Notes under the pieces: model-generated | Database searches by the model: none | Seen by the model: the letters and a program-made list of their open reading frames with translations, nothing else | What the model was told of the DNA's origin: nothing | In this document: positions 25,312 to 33,301 of the stretch, piece after piece | Position numbering within the stretch: position 1 is the stretch's first letter | How the letters are laid out: every line of letters starts with the position of its first letter | Position numbers and translations under genes: made by a program | DNA from: Chryseobacterium oranimense | GTDB taxonomy: Bacteria; Bacteroidota; Bacteroidia; Flavobacteriales; Weeksellaceae | NCBI RefSeq assembly: GCF_025244725.1 | Contig: NZ_CP104203.1 | Span: 1,178,001 to 1,242,000, forward strand | DNA length: 64,000 bases | Direction: 5' to 3'

Positions 25312-26343
25312 ATGAAATTTTCTTTTAAAAACGATTATTCTGAGGGATGTCACCCGAATATTCTACAAGCACTCTTACATACTAACTTTGAACAGCAGGC
25401 CGGATACGGTGAAGATGAATATTCTTTGCAGGCCAAGAAACTGATCAAAGAAAAAATTAAAAACCCAAATTCGGAAGTGTATCTGGTTTCCGGGGGAACG
25501 CAGGCTAACCTTATTGTGATTTCAGCCATTTTAAGGCCGTATCAATGTGTGATATCTGCCGCACCGGGCCATATTCTGAATAATGAGACTGGAGCCATTG
25601 AAGCTACCGGACATAAAGTTTTAAGCATTGAAACTGCAGACGGAAAACTTAGACCGGAAGATATTGTTCCAGTGCTGGAAAATCACAGCAATATTCCGCA
25701 TCAGGTAATGCCGAAGCTGGTGTATATATCAAATTCTACAGAGCTGGGCACGGTTTATCTGGCCAAAGAACTGGAAGAGCTTTCCAATTTCTGTCGTGAA
25801 AAAGGGTTGTACCTATTTATGGACGGGGCAAGGCTAGGACATGGTCTTACTTCTGAAATCAGTGATCTTAGCCTGGAAAAAGTAGCAGAACTGACAGATG
25901 TTTTTTACCTGGGAGGAACGAAGAACGGAGCATTGATAGGAGAGGCCATTGTCATCAATAACCAGGATTTGCAGCAGGATTTTGCCTTTAATATCAAACA
26001 AAAAGGAGCATTACTGGCAAAAGGCCGTCTTTTGGGTATTCAGTTTATGGAGCTGATGAGAGATGACCTGTATTTTGATCTGGCAAAACATGCCAATATC
26101 CAGGCTATGAAGATTAAAAATGCAATGAAGGAAAGGGGAGTGCAGTTTCTTGCTGATACTTATACCAATCAGATATTTCCTATTATATCCAACGGGCTTA
26201 TTAAAATTCTATCTGAAAAGTTTGAATTTTTTGTCTGGAAAAAAATAAATGATGAATCTTCTGCCATTCGCCTTATTACTTCCTGGAATACAGGAGATGA
26301 GCCGGTACAGCGTTTTATAGAAATTATTGAGAGAGAACTTTAA
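25312..26343 (+). CDS. Threonine aldolase-like PLP enzyme
   Basis: A 343-residue beta-eliminating lyase/threonine aldolase family member (Thr to Gly and acetaldehyde, low specificity). Signatures: FKNDYSEGCHPNIL at the N-terminus, SGGTQANLIVISAIL near 62, HILNNETGAIEATGHK, STELGTVY, MDGARLGHGL (PLP-binding Asp) near 170, and the Schiff-base lysine in LGGTKNGALIGE near 200. It ends 17 bases before hairpin repeat D, which acts as its terminator. Confidence 0.88.
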   Translation: MKFSFKNDYSEGCHPNILQALLHTNFEQQAGYGEDEYSLQAKKLIKEKIKNPNSEVYLVSGGTQANLIVISAILRPYQCVISAAPGHILNNETGAIEATGHKVLSIETADGKLRPEDIVPVLENHSNIPHQVMPKLVYISNSTELGTVYLAKELEELSNFCREKGLYLFMDGARLGHGLTSEISDLSLEKVAELTDVFYLGGTKNGALIGEAIVINNQDLQQDFAFNIKQKGALLAKGRLLGIQFMELMRDDLYFDLAKHANIQAMKIKNAMKERGVQFLADTYTNQIFPIISNGLIKILSEKFEFFVWKKINDESSAIRLITSWNTGDEPVQRFIEIIEREL

Positions 26344-26360
26344 TTGAAAGCAAATAAAAA

Positions 26361-26392
26361 AGGTGGCTGAGGATCTCGAAGCCACCTTTTTT
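26361..26392. terminator. Dispersed hairpin repeat copy D, acting as bidirectional terminator
   Basis: Arms AGGTGGCT (26361-26368) and AGCCACCT (26380-26387) around GAGGATCTCGA, with A-tract before and T-tract after. It lies between the convergent threonine aldolase and lipoprotein genes, so the repeat here doubles as a terminator. Confidence 0.85.
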
Positions 26393-26393
26393 A

Positions 26394-26894
26394 TTATTTT
26401 AAAGCCTTTGAAACGACTTTACAGTCAGCTGGTTCAAGTTTTTGGCCGTCTTTATAGCTGATCTTTTTCTCATCAGCATATTTAGACTGGCCGTCTTCTT
26501 CCTTATGATCCCCGATTCCTTCTGTTAAAATATTATCTTTCTGAATGAAATAAATATCTCTCTTGCTTTTCGTTCCCTCGGATTGGAATTCATAAGTCAG
26601 TTTAAGAGTATCGCCGGATTTAAAGCCTGTAATATCTCCTGTAGAACTGTCCTTTTCATTGTTTTTATAAGCCAGTTTTCCGGTAATAGTTCCCAGATTA
26701 TCGTCGATAGATGCAAAAACGCTGTCTTTTCCGGTAACGCCCAGGTAGCAGAATGATTTTGGACCTAATGTATCTACCACAGGTTCTGCAGCAGCTGTTG
26801 TGTCGCTTTCTACTTTTGGAGCAGGAGTTTCCGTTTTTTTGTTACAGTTCATAAGAAAAACGGATAGCGAGCCCAGTAAGATTAATTTTTTCAT
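26394..26894 (-). CDS. Lipoprotein of unknown function
   Basis: MKKLILLGSLSVFLMNCNKK has a lipobox ending in the lipidated Cys (L-M-N-C). A Thr/Pro/Ala-rich linker leads to a ~120-residue domain with a short FCYLGVTGKDSVFASI stretch and an alternating strand pattern (GTITGKLAYKNNEKDSSTGD), reminiscent of small beta-barrel stress lipoproteins. No named family recognised. The ATG at 26894 is preferred over a TTG two codons upstream. Confidence 0.75.
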   Translation of the reverse strand: MKKLILLGSLSVFLMNCNKKTETPAPKVESDTTAAAEPVVDTLGPKSFCYLGVTGKDSVFASIDDNLGTITGKLAYKNNEKDSSTGDITGFKSGDTLKLTYEFQSEGTKSKRDIYFIQKDNILTEGIGDHKEEDGQSKYADEKKISYKDGQKLEPADCKVVSKALK

Positions 26895-27202
26895 ACCCAA
26901 AGTTGTTATATTAATTCAAATTTCTGCGTACTAAATTAATAATAGTATTTCAATATGAAAGAATAACGAATATAAATAATGTGTTATTTAAAAATATTAA
27001 AAAATTTTAATCCTTACGGTTTTGATAATTAGTGCTTTTTTTTCTCTCGCAGATGGGGCAGATGTTTGGGCTTAATTTGAGTTGCTGTAGGACTGATGTA
27101 GATTATTGTAATCCGTTGATGTGAGAGAATTTATAGTTGATTAAATGCTCAAGCTTAACTAAACTCAAAACACGGATCCCGGAACCCGAACCATATCAGC
27201 AT
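26895..27202. other. Intergenic region, no gene seen
   Basis: About 300 AT-rich bases. The only structure I see is two GCAGAT hexamers nine bases apart (27049-27063) and, near 27170-27195, a CCCGGAACCCGAA phrase similar to spacer sequence at 29540-29590. No promoter with both elements was found. Confidence 0.4.
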
Positions 27203-27760
27203 TTATACTTTCAGCATTCCCCGGAAACCTCTCGCAGCATAATAAGAATCCGCACCGTTGTGATAGGTAAAAACCGTATTGTAGCGGCGGTCACAGAATA
27301 GGGCACCACCCAGTTCTCTTACATTTTCAGGTGTTTTTATCCAGCTGGAAGTTTTCAGGTCAAATTTACCGAGTTCCTGAAGATAGCGGTATTGTTTTTC
27401 CGTTAATATTTCAATGCCCATTTCGGCAGCTTTGTCAATAGCGTTGCTTTCCGGTTTATTGGCTTTCCGGGCGTTCCAGGCCTGGTAATCGTAGCAAAGG
27501 CTTCTGCGTTTCGGGCTTTCCGGGGAACAGTCGAAGAAGATGTATTCGTCTGTTTTTTTATCATAGTCTACTACATCCGGCTCTCCTTCGGTTGTTTCCA
27601 TTTCGTACAGTGACCAGAGTTTATCGGGAGCTGCCTGCAATTTTGCCTGAATTTTTTCCCAGTCTAATCCTTTATGACGGTTCATATTTTTTTCGAAACG
27701 GTTTTTCAAGATCTTTAAAAGTACTGTACTTTGTTCCGCCGACAATTTCTTTTTGCTCAT
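27203..27760 (-). CDS. DUF4256 family protein
   Basis: A 185-residue cytoplasmic protein with the DUF4256 hallmarks: LLKILKNRFEKNMNRHKGL near the start, LWSLYEMETTEGEPDVV, FFDCSPESPKRRSLCYD, and a C-terminal RELGGALFCDRRYNTVFTYHNGADSYYAARGF split across the last 40 residues. Function of the family is unknown. Last gene of the ArsR-led run. Confidence 0.85.
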   Translation of the reverse strand: MSKKKLSAEQSTVLLKILKNRFEKNMNRHKGLDWEKIQAKLQAAPDKLWSLYEMETTEGEPDVVDYDKKTDEYIFFDCSPESPKRRSLCYDYQAWNARKANKPESNAIDKAAEMGIEILTEKQYRYLQELGKFDLKTSSWIKTPENVRELGGALFCDRRYNTVFTYHNGADSYYAARGFRGMLKV

Positions 27761-27816
27761 ATCAGTTATTATTTAGTGGTTTGATGTTTTAAAATTAAAG
27801 TTTTTGCAAGTACGTT

Positions 27817-28218
27817 TTAATGTTTAACCATAGAAATTTTTCTGTCAGCAGGCCTGAAATACCATGAAATAATAACCAGAACCAGTAATAAAAGAGCCGG
27901 CAAAGTTCTTCCGGCAGTATCGCCAACAATAATGTGCGAAACCAACGCACCAGACATTACAAAGAAAAATCCTGCATAGGCCCATTCTTTCAGCAACGGA
28001 AACCGTGGGATTAAAACAGCGATAACGCCAAGGATTTTCCATACTCCGATAATGGTCATCAGGTAAGCAGGGTAGCCTAAATTGGTAAAATTCGCGAGTT
28101 CATCTTTATTTTTCATGAGCTGTACAATGGCTGTAGATACCATTCCCAGGGCCATCCATAAGGTGAAGACCCAATAGATAATCCTGTTTCTTTTTTGTGA
28201 TTTGTTCTGTGTTTCCAT
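27817..28218 (-). CDS. DoxX family membrane protein
   Basis: A 133-residue inner-membrane protein with four predicted helices and the DoxX-like pattern LGYPAYLMTIIGVWKILGV near residue 50 and AGFFFVMSGALVSHIIVGD near 90. DoxX-like proteins are linked to redox or thiol stress in some bacteria, but activity here is not known. It lies 18 bases after the YdeI-like gene. Confidence 0.82.
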   Translation of the reverse strand: METQNKSQKRNRIIYWVFTLWMALGMVSTAIVQLMKNKDELANFTNLGYPAYLMTIIGVWKILGVIAVLIPRFPLLKEWAYAGFFFVMSGALVSHIIVGDTAGRTLPALLLLVLVIISWYFRPADRKISMVKH

Positions 28219-28236
28219 ATTGTATAGTTTTTAATG

Positions 28237-28815
28237 TTAATCGTTTAATCCGTTTCCTTCAAAAATCTGCGGAATACATTTTTCAATGCGGGCTTCCCGC
28301 GTTTTAGACTGTTTGGCGGATGAGAAATGGAGCAGGTAGGCCCTTTGTCTGCCGGGAGTGAGTGCTTCAAAAGCTTCTTTCAGTGCCGGATCCTGATCCA
28401 GTCTGGATTGAAATTCTTCAACCATTTCAAATTCTTTTGTCTTTTTCATCTCAACCTTAGCTCCGGACTCTTCAATTTCAACGGCTTCAAACATATAAGA
28501 CCGAAGAATATCTTCCAGATCATGAATTTGTTGTATATCTGTAAAACGGACCTGCCTTGCTGCCTGCACATTTTCAGACTGCTGAATTAAAATATGATCC
28601 GGGTCTTTCATCAGGGCACCTTTAAAAAAGAGCAGGGCACAATATTCTTTAAAACCGTGGATCAGGAAAATATTTTTCCCTTCATAGGTATAGCACGGGC
28701 ATCCCCATTTCAGATCTTCTGTGAGCTCTGTACTCAGGGCAATTGCTCTTAGTTTTTCAAATGCTGCCTGCCATTGGCCGGGTTCGTTGAAGAAGAAATC
28801 TGTTTTTGGATTCAT
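28237..28815 (-). CDS. YdeI/OmdA-like protein (DUF1801 plus YdeI-type C-terminus)
   Basis: The N-terminal DUF1801-like half has ELTEDLKWGCPCYTYEGKN and LLFFKGALMKDP; the C-terminal half has LDQDPALKEAFEALTPGRQR, YLLHFSSAKQSKTREARIEK, the YdeI/OmpD-associated signature. Start 28815 fits the family; an in-frame start at 28905 would add a low-complexity segment that includes an octamer repeat. Function unknown. Second structural gene of the ArsR-led operon. Confidence 0.82.
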   Translation of the reverse strand: MNPKTDFFFNEPGQWQAAFEKLRAIALSTELTEDLKWGCPCYTYEGKNIFLIHGFKEYCALLFFKGALMKDPDHILIQQSENVQAARQVRFTDIQQIHDLEDILRSYMFEAVEIEESGAKVEMKKTKEFEMVEEFQSRLDQDPALKEAFEALTPGRQRAYLLHFSSAKQSKTREARIEKCIPQIFEGNGLND

Positions 28816-28860
28816 GGTGGTGATTGTTTGGTTATCGTGATGCGTGGTGCGCGATTCGGG

Positions 28861-28892
28861 TTTGAGAGTATTAGAGTGGGAGAGTTGTGGGG
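28861..28892. repeat. Degenerate octamer tandem repeat (short)
   Basis: Four 8-base units resembling TTTGAGAG (TTTGAGAG, TATTAGAG, TGGGAGAG, TTGTGGGG) in the spacer between the SRPBCC and YdeI-like genes. Confidence 0.55.
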
Positions 28893-28939
28893 GAATGGGA
28901 TTCATAAGTTATGGCCAATTACCTGCCACCTATCATCTG

Positions 28940-29404
28940 CTACCTGCTACCTAATAGCTCCTGTAAACGGTTATGCGCCATATTAATTCCCTGAGCAAAT
29001 GGCATTTTCAGGTGCTGGTCTCTGAAGTCTACCGATTTGTAAATGGTCTGGATGGTAATTTTGCTGGTGCTGTCTGTCAGCTTTTCAAATTCCAGAAACT
29101 CAATCTGGACAGGGAAAGGTGTGTTTTCCATCTGGAAAGTTCGTATAATTTTCTCATTCTGAACGATATCATGAATGGTTCCATTGGCACTGAAAACCAC
29201 ATCTCCCTGAGGATTTAAGGTTTCAAAACGGTAACTTCCATGTTGTTTGTTTTCAAATTTTGTTACCTTGGTTCCCATCCACTGTTCGAAAAGCTCAGCT
29301 TCTGTGTAAGCCTTGAAAAGCAGTTCTACCGGAAGATCAAATTCCCGGGTGATGAATATTTCCTGTTTGCCGTCTTCGGCGTGAATTTTTGTTTTGAGTT
29401 CCAT
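28940..29404 (-). CDS. SRPBCC (AHSA1-like) domain protein
   Basis: A 154-residue START-fold protein of the Activator of Hsp90 ATPase homologue type. ITREFDLPVELLFKAYTEAELFEQWMG near the start is the family signature (FDxPxELVWxAxTxPExLxxWW), here interrupted only in spelling across residues 18-44. Such proteins bind hydrophobic ligands and often pair with ArsR regulators, as here. Confidence 0.88.
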   Translation of the reverse strand: MELKTKIHAEDGKQEIFITREFDLPVELLFKAYTEAELFEQWMGTKVTKFENKQHGSYRFETLNPQGDVVFSANGTIHDIVQNEKIIRTFQMENTPFPVQIEFLEFEKLTDSTSKITIQTIYKSVDFRDQHLKMPFAQGINMAHNRLQELLGSR

Positions 29405-29413
29405 GTTTTGGTA

Positions 29414-29469
29414 TTTGAGAGTTTAAGAGTTTGAGAGTGTCAGAGTGGGAGAGTTTGAGGGTTTGATGC
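29414..29469. repeat. Degenerate octamer tandem repeat
   Basis: Seven consecutive 8-base units with consensus TTTGAGAG, each differing in zero to three bases, in the 183-base spacer between the ArsR and SRPBCC genes. The same unit recurs at 28861-28892. Confidence 0.7.
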
Positions 29470-29587
29470 GTGTTGCGGGTTAAGAGGTTCGAGTTATTTT
29501 GTGGGTGAGGATTTTTGAGATTTTAAACTGCAATCCATTGAGCATCCCGGAACCTGCATCACGAATCTCGATAACCCGTATCCCGGA

Positions 29588-29914
29588 TCACGAATTTTTG
29601 TTCTGATAGGCTTTCATTACACTTTCCAGCTTATTGAATTTTTCGTCCCACATTTGGCGGAAAGGTTCTATAAAATCGGCTATTTCTTTCATTTTATTGG
29701 GATTGAGGTGGTAAATAATTTCACGGCCGTTCTGTTCAGATCTCAGCAGTTCGCATTCTGTGAGGATCTGAAGATGTTTGGAAACGGTAGGTCTTGCGGT
29801 ATCGAAATTAGAAGCAATGGCCCCGGCGGTCATGGATTGTGCCGCCACCAGCATCAGGATAGATCTTCTGGTAGGGTCTGCTATAGCCTGAAATACATCT
29901 CTTCTTAAATTCAT
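29588..29914 (-). CDS. ArsR family winged-helix regulator
   Basis: A 108-residue repressor. [25 protein letters not shown], then the recognition region [19 protein letters not shown] and the wing REIIYHLNP, are typical. No CxC metal site is present, so it belongs to the non-metal branch that commonly controls SRPBCC genes. It is the first gene of a run ArsR, SRPBCC, YdeI-like, DoxX, DUF4256. Two repeated operator-like sites flank its promoter. Confidence 0.92.
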   Translation of the reverse strand: MNLRRDVFQAIADPTRRSILMLVAAQSMTAGAIASNFDTARPTVSKHLQILTECELLRSEQNGREIIYHLNPNKMKEIADFIEPFRQMWDEKFNKLESVMKAYQNKNS

Positions 29915-29917
29915 TGT

Positions 29918-29963
29918 GTAGTTATTTGACTACAAATTTAAATGAAGTTATTTAGCTACGCAA
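29918..29963 (-). promoter_or_regulatory. ArsR promoter with two operator-like repeats
   Basis: On the minus strand TTG (29961-29963), a 20-base spacer and TAAATTTG (29933-29940) form a full consensus promoter. Two related 16-base sequences, GTAGTTATTTGACTAC (29918-29933) and GAAGTTATTTAGCTAC (29944-29959), lie 26 bases apart on either side of the -7 box; the first has perfect GTAGT/ACTAC arms. This arrangement fits autorepression by the ArsR protein. Confidence 0.65.
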
Positions 29964-30030
29964 ATTTTTATTGAAAATTATTAGTGTTCAGATTAAATTA
30001 GTATTATAGTGATAAATATGTAAGTGACTT

Positions 30031-31218
30031 TTAATCTGTAATATTTCGTAATGATGTTGCTTTTGAGACGATATAGTCAACGAATTTACTTTTAATTTCC
30101 TTATTTAAATCTCTCATATTGCTAAATTTATCAACATCTATTTGTTGGATTAATTCCTCCTTTATTTCATTAGTTAGATGAGTCGGAAAGTTTTTGTTGA
30201 ACTTATAAATTATACTATTAATTCTAAACTCAACAAATTTTAGTTTATCTCTTGAATATAATAATGTGAAATACCCTTTATAATCAAATCTAGATCTGAG
30301 CTCAGGAGATATTGCTTGTGTAAAATTCTCCTTACTTATATTTGAAGTAAAGATGATGATAAAACCGTTTAAATCAATTTCTTCAGCCAAAGAAGAAATC
30401 ATTTTGCCATTCTCCAAAACGTCCAAGAAGTAATTGAATAGAGTGGAATTGGATTTTTCAAATTCGTCAATTAAAATCAAACCTGTATCAGAATCTTTTA
30501 CTCTAATAAAAATTTCTCCTTCTTCACTTCCAATATATCCTCGGGGGCTTCCAATCAATGAGTTTAAAGAATTATCACTACTATAATTTCCAAAATTTAT
30601 TTTAGCAAGTTTTCTTTTACCACCTAAACACTTATGGATTGCTCTGGCTACTTCTGTTTTTCCAACGCCGGAATCTCCCATTAAGAAAAGAGATAAAATT
30701 TTATGCTCACCTATTTTATTGAAAACCCTAAAGTTTCGCAATAGCTCAGAAAAATCATCTTTAAATTTTTCATGTCCATACAATTGTTTTGAAAACAGAT
30801 TAGTAAACTCAATTATTTCCTCTTCGGTTAAATCTGTAATTTTTTTATGATTGAATTTTTCGGTATTATTTCCAATAACTAATTGAGGTATTTCTTCATG
30901 TAAATATTCAATATCATTAAACTCTTCAAAACAATACCTCAATTCATGTAAAAAAAACTCTTTATGTTTGTTATCTGCTATAAATATTGTTAAGTATGGA
31001 AAAAGAATAAAAAGTCTTTCTGCATGATATTGTACTTCATTAATGCTTCCTAAAGAAGTAATATCAACGATTGTTAAATATTCGTTAATCTCTGAAATAT
31101 CATCAAAATTTTGTAGATATTTTGTGATACTTATTATTTCGTATCCTTCATTCGTTTTTGCTTTTTTATATTGAGCAAATTGATTCTTGTCAAAGAAAAG
31201 TACTTCTTTTTTCATCAT
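30031..31218 (-). CDS. ClpB/AAA_2-type ATPase with unrecognised N-terminal domain
   Basis: Residues ~150-395 form an AAA+ module: Walker A GDSGVGKTEVARAIH, the substrate-loop region GSPRGYIGSEEGE with the G-Y-I-G pore motif of Clp/Hsp100 proteins, Walker B GLILIDEFEK, sensor-1 FIIIFTSN and arginine finger SPELRSRFDY. The first ~130 residues look like a small alpha/beta domain (strands YEIISI, YLTIVDIT, LTIFIADN) and do not match a family I know. The gene is four bases from the upstream unknown gene and shares its very AT-rich composition. A protein-remodelling or defence role is possible but unproven. Confidence 0.75.
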   Translation of the reverse strand: MMKKEVLFFDKNQFAQYKKAKTNEGYEIISITKYLQNFDDISEINEYLTIVDITSLGSINEVQYHAERLFILFPYLTIFIADNKHKEFFLHELRYCFEEFNDIEYLHEEIPQLVIGNNTEKFNHKKITDLTEEEIIEFTNLFSKQLYGHEKFKDDFSELLRNFRVFNKIGEHKILSLFLMGDSGVGKTEVARAIHKCLGGKRKLAKINFGNYSSDNSLNSLIGSPRGYIGSEEGEIFIRVKDSDTGLILIDEFEKSNSTLFNYFLDVLENGKMISSLAEEIDLNGFIIIFTSNISKENFTQAISPELRSRFDYKGYFTLLYSRDKLKFVEFRINSIIYKFNKNFPTHLTNEIKEELIQQIDVDKFSNMRDLNKEIKSKFVDYIVSKATSLRNITD

Positions 31219-31222
31219 AAAC

Positions 31223-32083
31223 TTATGAGGGAATATTTACGTTCTGAATGATAGCTAACAAATCTATGTAGTGATATTCTTCATTACTCCCATTTCTTGA
31301 ACTTGCAAAAACAAAATTTGGAGTTGTTTCTTGTTCCGGATATTGACTATCTTGAATTTCTTGATTGCCTGCATTATTGCCTGTGTTAGTACTTATGTTT
31401 TGCACAGATCCTAACTCTTGAAAAAATTCAAATGAGTTTCTAAGGGAGTCTAATTTGATTCTACCCTTATACAATCCAACTAATGAAACTTTACCAATAA
31501 AAAGATCATCAACACTATAAGAACTCTCAAATTCACTTTCAAAAGTTAGAGGTATTTTCACTAGAATTGCATCTTCAATACCTTCTATTTTTCCTTTCAT
31601 CTTATAAGCATAATCTTTAAACATTGAGTTAAAAAGATTATTAATATCTAAGCCATTCATTCCAGGAATATCAATACCTTTGAATGAACCACTATTAAAT
31701 AATTTTACGGTTCTTAATTCTGCTTCATTTTCTAGAGAAAGATGCACATTATCAATCTTTATAAGTTGCCCTTCGTTAACATTTGAAAATTCTTTAATTT
31801 GATGACTTTTATTTATAATTTCACTAAGAATTATTGATTTAGTTGTTTTTATCTCAAATGTTTCTAATACTTTTTGAGAATCAGATTTTGTAGTTTTCCT
31901 ACCTGCTTCTGTATCAACATTAAAAATGCTTAAAAATTTGAAACCGAGTTTGCCCCTATAATCTATTTCTTTATCATCAGTATTTTCAGAATGTAGCTCG
32001 CCCCCTAAAGTAATAACATTGCTAAGCATCATTTTAATTTCGTAGACTTTAGCAAAGTTTATATAGTAAATATTAAATATCAT
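31223..32083 (-). CDS. Unknown protein, partner of the AAA+ ATPase
   Basis: A 286-residue protein with no signal peptide or membrane segment. The start NIYYINFAKVYEIKMMLS and later NEGQLIKIDNVHLSLENEAE and YSVDDLFIGKVSLVGLYKGR give it the feel of DUF6414-type proteins, but I cannot confirm that. The last ~50 residues are an Asn/Gln-rich linker and a short tail. It is four bases upstream of the AAA+ gene and almost certainly cotranscribed. Two sampled 60-base lines of this pair held only 14 G+C each, well below neighbouring genes, a sign of transfer. Confidence 0.6.
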   Translation of the reverse strand: MIFNIYYINFAKVYEIKMMLSNVITLGGELHSENTDDKEIDYRGKLGFKFLSIFNVDTEAGRKTTKSDSQKVLETFEIKTTKSIILSEIINKSHQIKEFSNVNEGQLIKIDNVHLSLENEAELRTVKLFNSGSFKGIDIPGMNGLDINNLFNSMFKDYAYKMKGKIEGIEDAILVKIPLTFESEFESSYSVDDLFIGKVSLVGLYKGRIKLDSLRNSFEFFQELGSVQNISTNTGNNAGNQEIQDSQYPEQETTPNFVFASSRNGSNEEYHYIDLLAIIQNVNIPS

Positions 32084-32123
32084 TTTAATAAAGATTTCAA
32101 TTAATTATGTTTATTAAAAATGA

Positions 32124-32531
32124 TTATTTCTCAATCAACCTCTCCAATTTCTCAATCATTTCCTTCTGTTGCTGAATCATACGCTCATAAAGCTCAACCA
32201 TTTTATCTAGCGGATTGAAAGTAGGCTGAATATTTATTGCATTTAAAGTTGATGTATCGTTACTTGTAAATGTATTAGAAATAATATTCACCGCCTGCTC
32301 CTCATCAAAATTCTCAATCGCCTCAGCCGGAACTTTCAGGATCTTGGCTACCTTGGCCAGAATATCCGTTTCTACGGTTTCTTTTTGTTCAAGAAGGGAA
32401 ATTTTCTTCTGGTTCCAGTCGTCGCCCAGTTCCAGGGCAAGGGCTTCCTGTTTTATGCCCAGCATTTCGCGGAAACGTTTGATGTTTCGGCCCTGATGTA
32501 TTTTTTTATCTTGCATATCTGTGTCAATCAT
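32124..32531 (-). CDS. XRE family HTH regulator with coiled-coil tail
   Basis: The helix-turn-helix spans about residues 12-65 (GRNIKRFREMLGIKQEALALELG, read in two parts, then KKISLLEQKE). The C-terminal ~30 residues (MVELYERMIQQQKEMIEKLE) form a coiled coil, a common plan for small Bacteroidota XRE proteins. A second ATG five codons in (32516) may be the true start, since a perfect -7 box lies only six bases upstream of the first. It faces the SymE-like gene and lies 40 bases upstream of the unknown/AAA pair, so it could control either side. Confidence 0.82.
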   Translation of the reverse strand: MIDTDMQDKKIHQGRNIKRFREMLGIKQEALALELGDDWNQKKISLLEQKETVETDILAKVAKILKVPAEAIENFDEEQAVNIISNTFTSNDTSTLNAINIQPTFNPLDKMVELYERMIQQQKEMIEKLERLIEK

Positions 32532-32536
32532 AATAA

Positions 32537-32544
32537 CAAATATA
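32537..32544 (-). promoter_or_regulatory. -7 box of the XRE gene
   Basis: TATATTTG on the minus strand matches the consensus fully. No TTG is present at 17-23 bases upstream, so strength is uncertain. Confidence 0.4.
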
Positions 32545-32598
32545 AAGTTTTAGGAGAGAAAAATAAAGCTCAGAAATAAAATAAATTATATTCTGAAA

Positions 32599-32660
32599 TA
32601 TCCTTCGTTTCACATAAAATATCCTTTCAGAAACTGGTTTATACCGGCTGGTATCCTTTG
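32599..32660. repeat. Three direct TATCCTTY repeats between divergent XRE and SymE-like genes
   Basis: TATCCTTC at 32599, TATCCTTT at 32620 and TATCCTTT at 32652, in the same orientation; the first two are 21 bases (two helical turns) apart and share a preceding AAA run. Possible operator for the XRE protein. Confidence 0.4.
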
Positions 32661-32683
32661 GTTTGCAGAAAAAACAACAAATA

Positions 32684-32899
32684 ATGAAAAAAAAGATCAG
32701 TTCTCAGAACAAATATAAGATTTTCCGCAGCCGGAATCTTAAGGTTTTCCGTAAATCCTTCGCACGGGCATACTACCATGAAGTTTTCTTTCCGGAGATC
32801 AGGATTGCCGGGAAATGGGTTCAGGATTGTGGTTTTGAGGCAGGGGACAGGGTAGCGGTTATTGTGTCCGAAAACCAGATTATTTTGAAAAAAGCGTAA
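32684..32899 (+). CDS. SymE-like toxin family protein
   Basis: A 71-residue protein whose C-terminal half, FFPEIRIAGKWVQDCGFEAG then DRVAVIVSENQIILKK, matches the SymE family pattern (P-x-I-x-L-x-G-x-W-L-x-x-A-G-F-x-x-G-x-x-V-x-V). SymE proteins have an AbrB-like fold; the E. coli founder is an SOS-induced RNA-targeting toxin held down by an antisense RNA. The N-terminus is strongly basic. I saw no antisense RNA promoter that I could defend. The ATG at 32684 is preferred over an upstream TTG. Confidence 0.72.
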   Translation: MKKKISSQNKYKIFRSRNLKVFRKSFARAYYHEVFFPEIRIAGKWVQDCGFEAGDRVAVIVSENQIILKKA

Positions 32900-32913
32900 T
32901 TTTCTGGGTTATT

Positions 32914-33240
32914 TTATTTTACCAAAAACATTTTCTTCCATTTGGTAACAGTGTTCCGGCTTAGCTTGAAATGATTGGCCAATTGGATATTATTAAGCTT
33001 ATTTTTTTTCTGATAATCCAATATTTTCAGGATATCAGATTTTTGGTAGGAACGGTGTTTCTGGTTAAAATTTTCGGTTTGTATATCAGATACGCCAAAT
33101 ATTATTTTATTCAGCTCAATGATATTCAAAAACGATAAGCTGTCCATCTTAAGCAAGGTTTCACATTCTTTTTGCTTATGCGGAAATTTTTTGCTTACAA
33201 TATCAGAATAAATGTTTTTATAGTTAGGATGATTTTTCAT
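32914..33240 (-). CDS. Small helix-turn-helix protein, transposase-like
   Basis: A 108-residue protein. The last ~45 residues (KSDILKILDYQKKNKLNNIQ, LANHFKLSRNTVTKWKKMF) form a helix-turn-helix of the kind found at the N-terminus of IS3-type transposases. No catalytic domain follows and no terminal inverted repeats were seen. It converges on the SymE-like gene. Probably a stand-alone DNA-binding protein derived from a transposase. Confidence 0.6.
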   Translation of the reverse strand: MKNHPNYKNIYSDIVSKKFPHKQKECETLLKMDSLSFLNIIELNKIIFGVSDIQTENFNQKHRSYQKSDILKILDYQKKNKLNNIQLANHFKLSRNTVTKWKKMFLVK

Positions 33241-33301
33241 AGATGATGTCTTATGTTGAGATTTAAAGATATTTTTGTTATATTCAAAAGAATGGACTTA
33301 G

